A DNA stretch of 50,397 bases from Chloroflexota bacterium (lineage in GTDB: Bacteria; Chloroflexota; UBA6077; FW602-bin22): assembly GCA_016875715.1 (NCBI GenBank), contig VGOZ01000017.1, positions 1 to 50,397 on the forward strand, written 5' to 3'. Below the pieces are notes generated by a model. The model saw nothing but the letters and a program-made list of their open reading frames with translations. It ran no database searches and was not told where the DNA came from. Shown piece by piece: positions 43,987-50,397 of this stretch. How positions within the stretch are numbered: the first letter of the stretch is position 1; each line of letters begins with the position of its first letter. The position numbers and the translations under genes are program-made.

Positions 43987-43996
43987 AGTCTACACT
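43987..43996. promoter_or_regulatory. Overlapping divergent -10 elements
   Basis: Ten bases hold TAGACT on the minus strand (43992-43987), 6 nt before the GTG at 43980, and TACACT on the plus strand (43991-43996), 8 nt before the recJ ATG at 44005. The two hexamers share two base pairs, so both genes seem to start from one symmetrical site. Confidence 0.6.
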
Positions 43997-44004
43997 CGCC
44001 ATGC

Positions 44005-45762
44005 ATGCCGCTCCCGACCGTCGCCGCACCGCGGTGGCGGGAACCGGTGGCTGCACCCGGCGCGGGACCGATCTCCGAGGCGGCGGGGCATCCACTCGTC
44101 GGGCGGGTACTCGCCGCGCGGGGCTTCTCCGATCCGGACGCGGTCGCGCGGTTCCTGGACCCGTACCACCATCCGCGCTCCGATCCGCGAACCTTTCCCG
44201 GAGTCAACCAGGCGATCGAACGGTTGAGGCAGGCCCACGCAAGGGGCGAACGGGTACTTGTCTGGGGCGACTTCGACGTGGACGGGCAGACGGCGACTGC
44301 GCTGATGACGATTGCGCTGCGCCGTTCCGGCATCGATGCCATCTGGTACGTCCCGGATCGGGAGCGGGAGTCGCACGGCGTAGGGCCGACGGCGCCCACC
44401 ATTGTGGATGTGCGTGGCGCGTCGCTGATCGTCACCTGCGACTGCGGTCTGGTCGATCTCCGTGTGATCAGCGCGCTCGCCGCGCGTGGGGTCGACACGA
44501 TCGTGACCGACCACCACGCACCGGGCGATGGCAGCGTCGCCGTCGATCATCCGGCGCGCGCGGTCGTGGCGGCCGCACGACTACCCACCGATCACCCGGC
44601 GCGTCACCTGGCCGGAGCGGGGATGGCCTACGCTCTCGCGGCGCCGTTTCTGGCCACCTTCCAGCAATCGGGTCAGGACCTGTTGGATCTGGTGGCACTG
44701 GGGACCATCGCCGACGTTGCGGCCCTGATCGGAGATAACCGACGCCTGGTCGCCCGGGGCCTGCCTTCGCTGAATCAGGGACGGCGACCCGGTATCGGCG
44801 CTCTCCTGCGCGACGCGCTCCGACGCGAGGTCGACGACGTGGAGACGAGTCTCGCGGGGTGGACAATCGGACCCCGCCTGAATGCGCTGGGCCGCCTTGG
44901 CGATGCCTCGCGGGGGGTGGAACTGCTGCTCGCCACTGATCCGCGCGATCTCGATCGGCTCGGTACTCTGGCCGCCCAACTGAATGAGGAGCGCCAGGCC
45001 ATCGGCGGCCGAGTCCAGGAGGAGGCGATCGAGATCCTCGATCGGCCCGCGGAAGACGTGGCCCACCGAGATCCCGTGGAGGGCCTCGCGTGGAGCGACC
45101 GCGACGCGATCGTCCTCGCGCGCGAAGACTGGCCAATCGGGATCATCGGTCTGATCGCGCAGCGTCTGGCCCAGGACTACCTTCGTCCGTGCGCGCTCGT
45201 GGCCATCTCTGGCGCCGAGGGCCGCGTCTCGATCCGTTCGCCAGAGTGGTGCGATCTCGTCCCAGTTCTGCGCGAGCTTCAGGCGGACGAGCAACTCGAC
45301 TTCAGCGGCGGAGGACACGCCAGCGCCGCGGGCGGGCGGATCCCCGGCGGGCGGATCGCCCGGTTCGCCCATCTATTCGCAAGTGCGGTTGCGCGGCAGC
45401 GGCCCGCCGGCGAACTGATGGTTATTCACCGTCCAGAGGTGGCGATCGATCTCACCGATGTGAGCCTCGCGGCCCACCGTGCGTTGCGGCGCCTCGCACC
45501 ATTCGGACGGGGCAATCTGGAGCCGCTCTTCATCGCCCGTGACGTGGAGGTACTCGAGGCGCGCGCGATCGGCGAGGCGGGTCGCCACCGGGCATACGTC
45601 CTCGGCAACGGTCGCGGGACACGGGCCCGCGCCGTCCACTGGAATGCCGTGCCGGTGGAACCCGGCGCGCGGGTTGACGTGCTGGCTCATCTCGGTCAGG
45701 ATGCGTTCAACGAGTTCGTAGGCCCGCGCCTGACGATCCGGGACATCCGCCCGGCCCGGTGA
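44005..45762 (+). CDS. recJ: Single-stranded-DNA-specific exonuclease RecJ
   Basis: 585 residues, 5'-3' exonuclease of recombination and mismatch repair. DHH-phosphoesterase core: GDFDVDGQTAT with Asp89, Asp91, Asp93; CDCGLVDL; the DHH triad at Asp169 (IVTDHHAPGDG). The DHHA1 GGGHASAAGG motif is near residue 435, and an OB-like C-terminal part begins around FGRGNLEPLF. The second ATG (44005) is chosen; the ATG at 44001 is out of frame. The -10 TACACT 8 nt upstream makes it leaderless. Confidence 0.94.
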   Translation: MPLPTVAAPRWREPVAAPGAGPISEAAGHPLVGRVLAARGFSDPDAVARFLDPYHHPRSDPRTFPGVNQAIERLRQAHARGERVLVWGDFDVDGQTATALMTIALRRSGIDAIWYVPDRERESHGVGPTAPTIVDVRGASLIVTCDCGLVDLRVISALAARGVDTIVTDHHAPGDGSVAVDHPARAVVAAARLPTDHPARHLAGAGMAYALAAPFLATFQQSGQDLLDLVALGTIADVAALIGDNRRLVARGLPSLNQGRRPGIGALLRDALRREVDDVETSLAGWTIGPRLNALGRLGDASRGVELLLATDPRDLDRLGTLAAQLNEERQAIGGRVQEEAIEILDRPAEDVAHRDPVEGLAWSDRDAIVLAREDWPIGIIGLIAQRLAQDYLRPCALVAISGAEGRVSIRSPEWCDLVPVLRELQADEQLDFSGGGHASAAGGRIPGGRIARFAHLFASAVARQRPAGELMVIHRPEVAIDLTDVSLAAHRALRRLAPFGRGNLEPLFIARDVEVLEARAIGEAGRHRAYVLGNGRGTRARAVHWNAVPVEPGARVDVLAHLGQDAFNEFVGPRLTIRDIRPAR

Positions 45763-45783
45763 TGGCGCGCGCCGTGCGCCGAA

Positions 45784-45825
45784 GGGTGTCGCAGATAGAT
45801 GGTGGGCCAGGATGTCACCTTCGCG
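45784..45825 (+). repeat. 42-bp direct repeat, copy 1
   Basis: Identical to 45859-45900, 75 bp downstream. Contains an ATG (45799) and the first nine codons of the dienelactone hydrolase gene. Confidence 0.9.
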
Positions 45826-45873
45826 GTTCGCCTGCTGAGGTTTACGCTGCGCTCGTCGGGGTGTCGCAGATAG
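45799..45873 (+). CDS. Possible 24-codon upstream ORF abutting the hydrolase start
   Basis: Begins with the same nine residues as the hydrolase (MVGQDVTFA) because of the direct repeat, then reads 15 more codons ending SSGCRR and stops at TAG 45871-45873, immediately before the ATG at 45874. It could couple or modulate translation of the hydrolase, or be an accidental product of the duplication. Confidence 0.35.
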   Translation: MVGQDVTFAVRLLRFTLRSSGCRR

Positions 45874-45900
45874 ATGGTGGGCCAGGATGTCACCTTCGCG
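45859..45900 (+). repeat. 42-bp direct repeat, copy 2
   Basis: The genuine start region of the dienelactone hydrolase gene; copy 1 is identical over all 42 bases. Confidence 0.9.
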
Positions 45901-46551
45901 AGCAATGGCGGTCGCGCCACGGGCTATCTGAGCCGCCCACAGTCCGGTCGCGGTCCCGGAGTCCTGGTCATTCAGGAGTGGTGGGGTCTGAACAGCCACG
46001 TTCGCTCTGTGGCAGATCGGTTCGCCGTAGAGGGGTTCGTGGCCCTGGCGCCGGACCTCTATCACGGCGTGACGACACGCGAGCCGGACGAAGCCGGCAA
46101 ACTGCTCATGGCGCTGGACATCGATCGCGCGGCGCGCGATCTGACCGGGGCGGCACGGTATCTGGCTGCCTCCGGCGCGACGGGTGCCTCCGTGGGCGCG
46201 ATTGGCTTCTGTATGGGCGGCCAACTGGCCCTGTATGCCGCCACGGTGGCGCCCGAGAAGATCGGCGCGGTGATCGACTGTTACGGCGTCCACCCCAACG
46301 TGAAGCCCGACCTCTCCCGCCTTCGCGCGCCAGTCCTCGGCCTCTTCGCAGAGAAGGATGGGTTCGTCACGCCGGCGGTGGCACGCTATCTGGAACGACG
46401 GCTCCGCGAGGCCGGACGCGACGTCGAGATCCACATTTACCCCGGTGTTGACCACGCCTTCTTCAACGACGAGCGACCGGAGGTGTACGACGCGGCGGCC
46501 GCGAACGACCTGTGGCGGAGATCGCTCGCGTTCCTTCACGAGCACCTGTAG
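45874..46551 (+). CDS. Dienelactone hydrolase family protein
   Basis: 225 residues, alpha/beta hydrolase. Triad Cys113 (GFCMGG), Asp162 (EKDGFV) and His194 (VDHAFF), with Glu in IQEWWGL, the typical dienelactone hydrolase arrangement. Hydrolyses cyclic enol lactones or related small esters; the physiological substrate is unclear since no aromatic ring-cleavage genes are near. The start region is duplicated 75 bp upstream. A TAGAAT box overlaps its stop codon. Confidence 0.9.
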   Translation: MVGQDVTFASNGGRATGYLSRPQSGRGPGVLVIQEWWGLNSHVRSVADRFAVEGFVALAPDLYHGVTTREPDEAGKLLMALDIDRAARDLTGAARYLAASGATGASVGAIGFCMGGQLALYAATVAPEKIGAVIDCYGVHPNVKPDLSRLRAPVLGLFAEKDGFVTPAVARYLERRLREAGRDVEIHIYPGVDHAFFNDERPEVYDAAAANDLWRRSLAFLHEHL

Positions 46552-46554
46552 AAT
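46549..46554 (+). promoter_or_regulatory. -10-like TAGAAT overlapping the hydrolase stop
   Basis: Precedes a GGTGAGG ribosome-binding site (46561-46567) and the GTG at 46576, giving a short leader. Confidence 0.4.
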
Positions 46555-46575
46555 GATCGTGGTGAGGTTGTAGCA

Positions 46576-46824
46576 GTGGCAATTGTGGGTGGCTCTTCCT
46601 TGGGGCCGGGGTCGCCGACACCGGTGCAGTACAACTACCAGGCGTCGAGCCTCGGCAAGCCGAGCCTCACGTACGACGCCGGATCTCGGCGTGTGGTGAC
46701 GACGGTGGCGCTCGGCCCGGGTGACAGCCGGCTTGCCGCGAACTTCGAATTGCGGCCACCGGCGCGGACTCCTGGAGTCAACATCGGTGCACAGCGCGGC
46801 ACGTTCGTCGACGTCAACGCTTGA
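46576..46824 (+). CDS. Small hypothetical protein, beta-rich
   Basis: 82 residues, no family recognised, no signal peptide or membrane span. Segments such as RRVVTTVALGPGD and NFELRPPARTPGV suggest beta strands. The GTG at 46576 follows GGTGAGG with an 8-nt spacer. It is in the same reading frame as folC downstream, separated by one TGA and about 120 nt without an accepted start codon. Function unknown. Confidence 0.4.
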   Translation: MAIVGGSSLGPGSPTPVQYNYQASSLGKPSLTYDAGSRRVVTTVALGPGDSRLAANFELRPPARTPGVNIGAQRGTFVDVNA

Positions 46825-46947
46825 TCGACGCCCCACTGCGCTGACCGCCGCGCACCTCCCTGCACGGGCGATCTCACCGACGCGAGTCCACTGCTGACCG
46901 ATCCCTCCCTGGCCTGGGTCCTCTCGTTCTCCGATCCCGCGCGCGGT

Positions 46948-48213
46948 GTGGGCTGGAATCCCCGGTCACGCACCGTAGAACGCTGGAAACTGGCCCGCAT
47001 GCGCACGCTGCTCGACCTGCTCGGCGCCCCGGATCGCGCCCTTCGCATCGTCACGATCGCCGGTACGAATGGCAAGGGCTCGACCGGCGCAGTGCTGGAA
47101 TCGATCCTCAGTCACGCCGGACGACGTGTCGGATGGTTCGCGCAACCGCATCTGCATACCTTCCGTGAGCGCATTCGGATCGAGCGCGAGACGATCGATC
47201 GCGATCGGTTTGGCGCGGCCGTGACCGAAGTGCGAGAGGCCGTCGCGGACCTGCGCGCCAGGCATCCCGAAGCGGATGAACCGACTACCTTCGAACTGAC
47301 GGTCGCGATCGCGGCGGTGGCGTTCGCGCGGTCCGCCATCGACATCGCGATCTTCGAGGTGGGCCTCGGCGGCCGCCTCGATCCGGTCAACGCACTCTCG
47401 CCGTGCCTCACCATTCTCACCCGGATTGGGCGGGACCACGAGGCACTGCTCGGCTCGAACGTCGGCGCGATCGCGCGCGAGAAGGTTGGCATCGCGCGGC
47501 CCGGGGTGCTCTGCCTCTCCTCACCGCAGGTGACTGCCGCGATGCGGGCCATCGAGCGCACGACCGCGAAGATCGCGGCGCCCCTCCGATTGGTCTCCCC
47601 GCTGCCAGTCGCGTCTGCAACCGACGGCGTCGCACGCGTCCGTCCTGGCAGATCAGGCGCGCACGTGCTCCTGGGATTGACGGGAGTGCATCAGAGGGAG
47701 AACGCGGCCCTCGCCGTCGCCGCCGTCGAATCGCTGGCCGATCACGGAGTCGAGATACAAGAGGATGCCGTTGCCGCGGGGCTCGCCGCGACGCGATGGC
47801 CCGGGCGCCTTGAGGTGATCGCCGGAGACCCCACGATCATCCTGGACGCGGCGCACAATCCGCTCGGCTCCAGCGCGCTCGCGCACGCGCTCCGGAGCCT
47901 GGCGCCGAACGGATACGATCTGGTCTTCGGATGCGCCCGCGACAAGGACATCGGCGGAATACTGCGGGCCCTCTTGCCCCGGGCGCGGGCCGTGCGCCTC
48001 GCGGGTGCGGACGATCCCCGGGCGGCTACGGCGACGGAGATCGTGGCGCGCGTGGCCGCCGTCAACCGGCGCCAACTCACGGCCGCGCCCGATGTGGCAT
48101 CGGCATTAGCCGGCGCATGGCCCGATCCGCCCCGACCGATCGTTGTGACGGGATCGTTTCGTGTGGTCGCGGCGGCCCGCGTAGCACTCGGACTCGCTCA
48201 TGAATGCGACTGA
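46948..48213 (+). CDS. folC: Folylpolyglutamate synthase/dihydrofolate synthase (FolC), 5' end uncertain
   Basis: 421 residues from GTG 46948. Adds glutamate to folates. ATP P-loop IVTIAGTNGKGSTGAVLESIL, the omega-loop region, the metal/phosphate site FEVGLGGRLDPVNAL, GVHQRENAALAVAAVE, and the C-terminal-domain DAAHNPLGSSALAHALR are standard. The frame upstream, from about 46891, encodes LLTDPSLAWVLSFSDPARG, which looks like the usual FolC N-terminal helix, but contains no ATG, GTG or TTG; CTG 46891 or 46894 is a possible start. So the annotated start is probably short by about 18-20 residues. It overlaps the next gene by 14 nt. Confidence 0.88.
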   Translation: MGWNPRSRTVERWKLARMRTLLDLLGAPDRALRIVTIAGTNGKGSTGAVLESILSHAGRRVGWFAQPHLHTFRERIRIERETIDRDRFGAAVTEVREAVADLRARHPEADEPTTFELTVAIAAVAFARSAIDIAIFEVGLGGRLDPVNALSPCLTILTRIGRDHEALLGSNVGAIAREKVGIARPGVLCLSSPQVTAAMRAIERTTAKIAAPLRLVSPLPVASATDGVARVRPGRSGAHVLLGLTGVHQRENAALAVAAVESLADHGVEIQEDAVAAGLAATRWPGRLEVIAGDPTIILDAAHNPLGSSALAHALRSLAPNGYDLVFGCARDKDIGGILRALLPRARAVRLAGADDPRAATATEIVARVAAVNRRQLTAAPDVASALAGAWPDPPRPIVVTGSFRVVAAARVALGLAHECD

Positions 48214-48568
48214 CTGGCTCCCCCGGGCCGAGGGTCGCGACGTCTGCTACCTTACGACGACGGGGCGGACAACCGGTCTCCCGCGCGAGATCGAGATCTG
48301 GTTCGCGAGCGAGTCGGGCCGCCTCTTTCTGCTCGCCGGGGGACGCGACCGGAGTCACTGGGTGCGTAACCTGCGGCAGGATCCCATCGTCACCATTCGT
48401 GTCGGCGATGCGCGCGTGGTCGGGCGCGCACGGGTCATTGAGGGAGAGGCAGACGATCCCCGGGCACGCGAACTCCTCGACGGGAAGTACCACGGGTGGA
48501 GGCCAGGCCGAGGGCTGACGGAGTGGGCCCGGACCGCACTACCGGTGGTCGTGGAGTTCTCGTCGTGA
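48200..48568 (+). CDS. Deazaflavin/FMN split-barrel reductase-like protein (Ddn/DUF385 type)
   Basis: 122 residues, split beta-barrel. YLTTTGRTTGLPREIEIWFASESGRLFLLAGGRDRSHWVRNLRQDPIV is the common core of the F420H2-dependent nitroreductase (Ddn)-like family and of related heme/FMN-binding proteins. It may bind F420 or FMN; cofactor use is not shown here and no F420 genes lie in the window. Start ATG 48200 overlaps folC by 14 nt, and its stop overlaps the dipeptidase start as GTGA. Confidence 0.75.
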   Translation: MNATDWLPRAEGRDVCYLTTTGRTTGLPREIEIWFASESGRLFLLAGGRDRSHWVRNLRQDPIVTIRVGDARVVGRARVIEGEADDPRARELLDGKYHGWRPGRGLTEWARTALPVVVEFSS

Positions 48569-49572
48569 ATCCGGGGGAGGCACGATACGACCATGCGCGT
48601 GCCGAGGATGCCCGGGCATTCCACCGGTCGACTCCCGTCGTCGACGGCCACGCCGACAGCATCCTCGGCGTCCTCGCTGTTGAGCGGACGCTGGTAGCGC
48701 GATCGGACCGCGGGCATCTGGACTTCCCTCGGGCACGCGATGGTGGTCTCTCCGCGACAATCCAGGCGGCGTGGCCGGCGCCTGCAACCTACTCGACCGC
48801 GCTGGTCCGCGTCACCGTGCAGGTGGAGGCGATCCGCGATGAGATCGACCGATCGGAAGGTCGGGCTGTGCTCGCCAGGTGCGCCGCGGATATCGACGAT
48901 GCGTTCGTGCACGGCCGTCTGGCCGTGCTCATCGATGTGGAGGGAGCCGAGGCGCTGCACGGCGATCTGGCCGTGTTCCGCTCTCTCTACCGCGCCGGCG
49001 TGCGCGTCTTCCAGCCGGTGTGGAATCACCGGAACGCCGCTGCGGATGGCGTGGAGGAGGAGGATCGCGGCGGTGGTCTGAGCGCTTTTGGCCGTGCGCT
49101 CGTCGCGGAGGCGAATCGCCTCGGTGTCGCGATCGACCTCTCTCATATCGTCGCGCGCGGATTCGATGAGGCGATCGACCTGAGCGCGCATCCAGTGCTG
49201 TTCACGCACGGGAATTGCCGCGCCCTGTTCGATCATCGCCGCAATCTGCGCGACGATCAGATCCGGCGCCTGGCCGAACGCGGCGGTGTATTCGGCATCT
49301 CCTATGTCGCCACCTTCATGGGCGAGGGCGAGGTGACCGTGAGCCACGTGGCCGATCGAGTCGATCACGCAGTACAGGTCGCCGGCCCCCACCATGTCGG
49401 ACTCGGCTCGGACTGGGACGGTACCGATCTCCTGCCCCGCGGTCTGGAAAGCGCCGAGCTTCTCCCAAATCTCACCGCAGAGTTGATGGCACGCGGCTAC
49501 GGCCGCGAGGATCTCCAGGCGATCCTCGGCGGCAACTACCTGCGCGCGTTCCGCCAGATCTACGGCGCATGA
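48565..49572 (+). CDS. Membrane-dipeptidase family (M19) protein
   Basis: 335 residues, amidohydrolase-type zinc dipeptidase, family M19. Zinc ligands fit VVDGHADSI (His, Asp), LIDVEGAEAL (bridging Glu), LSHIVARGF and FTHGNCRALF (His). The barrel ends with LGSDWDGTDLLPRGLES. Hydrolyses dipeptides; in bacteria often of D-amino-acid or other xenobiotic substrates. No signal peptide or lipid anchor. GTG at 48565 overlaps the previous stop by GTGA; a longer frame from 48496 is inside that gene. The next gene overlaps by ATGA. Confidence 0.9.
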   Translation: MNPGEARYDHARAEDARAFHRSTPVVDGHADSILGVLAVERTLVARSDRGHLDFPRARDGGLSATIQAAWPAPATYSTALVRVTVQVEAIRDEIDRSEGRAVLARCAADIDDAFVHGRLAVLIDVEGAEALHGDLAVFRSLYRAGVRVFQPVWNHRNAAADGVEEEDRGGGLSAFGRALVAEANRLGVAIDLSHIVARGFDEAIDLSAHPVLFTHGNCRALFDHRRNLRDDQIRRLAERGGVFGISYVATFMGEGEVTVSHVADRVDHAVQVAGPHHVGLGSDWDGTDLLPRGLESAELLPNLTAELMARGYGREDLQAILGGNYLRAFRQIYGA

Positions 49573-50397
49573 CGGCGCGGCGGTCCGACCGGGTCGCCGC
49601 CCTGGTCGCGCGACTGCGCATGCACGCGACGTTCGACCGTGCCCGCGCCCGCGAACTGGCGATCGAGATCGTTCAGACCGAGACCTCACCCCGCGCGCTT
49701 GAGTCGGCGCTGGCCGAACTCCAGAGCGAGCCCCCGGACGAGTCCCGGATTCCCCTGCGCGCCCTGTACGATCGACTGGAGAAGGCGGGGCTGCGGCTCG
49801 ATGTGGATTGCTCGTTCCGGACGGCGATCGTCGAGATCCTGCGCGCGCTCGATAGCCGCGCCGACGCCGACATCGCCGAGCGCGCGATCCGCACGATCCA
49901 GCCGATTCCGCCCTCGATGATCGATGTGGCGCAGCCGCTGCGCGCCAACGGCCTGCTGCTCCTCGTCCGCGAGGACGCCGAAAGGGCGCTATACCGTGCC
50001 GCCGAACTCCTCACCGATCCTCATGTCTCCCGGTTCTCTGGCGAGCCGGCCGCGACGGCGATCCGGGTGCTGGCCGCGCAGCGGAACCTTGCGCCGATCT
50101 GGGGGCTGGCGCGGCGGCCAGGGCTCGCCCCGGAGGCCCTCGCCGCGGCCATCGAGGCACTGCGTGGGATGCCGCGAGATCTCCTGGGGGAGTTGCTGCG
50201 TGACCATCTCGACTCCCTGCGCGCGGACCCGGGCGCGGGAGACGCCGTCCTGCTCGTGCTCGGCGATGCCATCATCGGCGGCCGCTTCGCGCAGTTCTAC
50301 GAGCGCCTTGTCGATCTCATCGAGGCGGTCGCGAATCCGCCGCTCTGCGCCTACCTCACCGGCGCGGTGGTCCGCGCCGAAGATCGCGCGCTCACCA
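49569..50397 (+). CDS. Helical hypothetical protein, 3' end outside window
   Basis: ATG at 49569 overlaps the dipeptidase stop (ATGA), and the frame stays open for 276 codons to the window edge. Sequence is all-helical, leucine- and alanine-rich, e.g. VAALVARLRMHATFDRARARELAIEI and LRALYDRLEKAGLRLD, with regular hydrophobic spacing suggestive of HEAT/TPR-like solenoid repeats, though no repeat motif is exact. No membrane span seen. The ATGA coupling and composition support a real gene. No function assigned. Confidence 0.6.
   Translation, partial: MTARRSDRVAALVARLRMHATFDRARARELAIEIVQTETSPRALESALAELQSEPPDESRIPLRALYDRLEKAGLRLDVDCSFRTAIVEILRALDSRADADIAERAIRTIQPIPPSMIDVAQPLRANGLLLLVREDAERALYRAAELLTDPHVSRFSGEPAATAIRVLAAQRNLAPIWGLARRPGLAPEALAAAIEALRGMPRDLLGELLRDHLDSLRADPGAGDAVLLVLGDAIIGGRFAQFYERLVDLIEAVANPPLCAYLTGAVVRAEDRALT

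Overview
This is a GC-rich bacterial chromosome segment of about 50 kb with roughly 50 genes, short intergenic gaps and many stop-start overlaps. The Thr/Pro-rich linkers of the secreted proteins, the gene repertoire and the frequent -10 boxes lying 6-9 nt before start codons fit a member of the Chloroflexota, perhaps near Thermomicrobia. That placement is inference from content; no rRNA or other phylogenetic marker was used. I found no tRNA, rRNA, CRISPR array, transposase or phage gene.

Layout. 1-4471: the end of a fused ABC exporter, a VOC protein, an NHL beta-propeller protein and a small helical protein. 4722-11388: a surface-glycan cluster (O-antigen ligase-like protein, LPG-synthase-type membrane protein, three GT4 and one GT2 glycosyltransferases). 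11340-16845 (minus): a YhfC-type intramembrane protease coupled to glycerol kinase, an AI-2E-family permease, a HesB-like protein with an unusual Cys tail, and a SelA-like PLP enzyme coupled to a tiny membrane protein. 16969-17928: a small Cys-rich gene with a strong promoter, then gene relics, including a VUT-family gene stopped by one amber codon. 18036-25154: sugar/sugar-acid catabolism (Gfo/Idh oxidoreductase, two enolase-superfamily dehydratases, LysR regulator plus GH29 alpha-L-fucosidase, MDR dehydrogenase). 25186-27895: epmA-efp-epmB, a complete predicted EF-P beta-lysylation module. 28000-32104: a decayed secreted-protein locus (subtilase, PT-rich linkers, LamG-like domains) with several nonsense and frameshift lesions. 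32171-36505: metX-metY-CoA-binding protein-thrC. 36545-46551: cNMP-binding protein, aconitase, GATase1-like protein, DinB protein, MFS exporter, lipoprotein with FlgD/Ig-like parts, small membrane protein, RecJ and dienelactone hydrolase. 46576-50397: small unknown protein, FolC, Ddn-like protein, M19 dipeptidase and an unknown helical protein running off the right end.

The most noteworthy points are the three-gene EF-P modification cluster; the many apparently leaderless genes, including a divergent pair (43980/44005) whose two -10 boxes overlap; a 42-bp direct repeat that duplicates the start region of the dienelactone hydrolase gene and creates a 24-codon ORF abutting the real start; and the multiply broken surface-protein locus, whose stop codons can all be explained by G:C to A:T changes.
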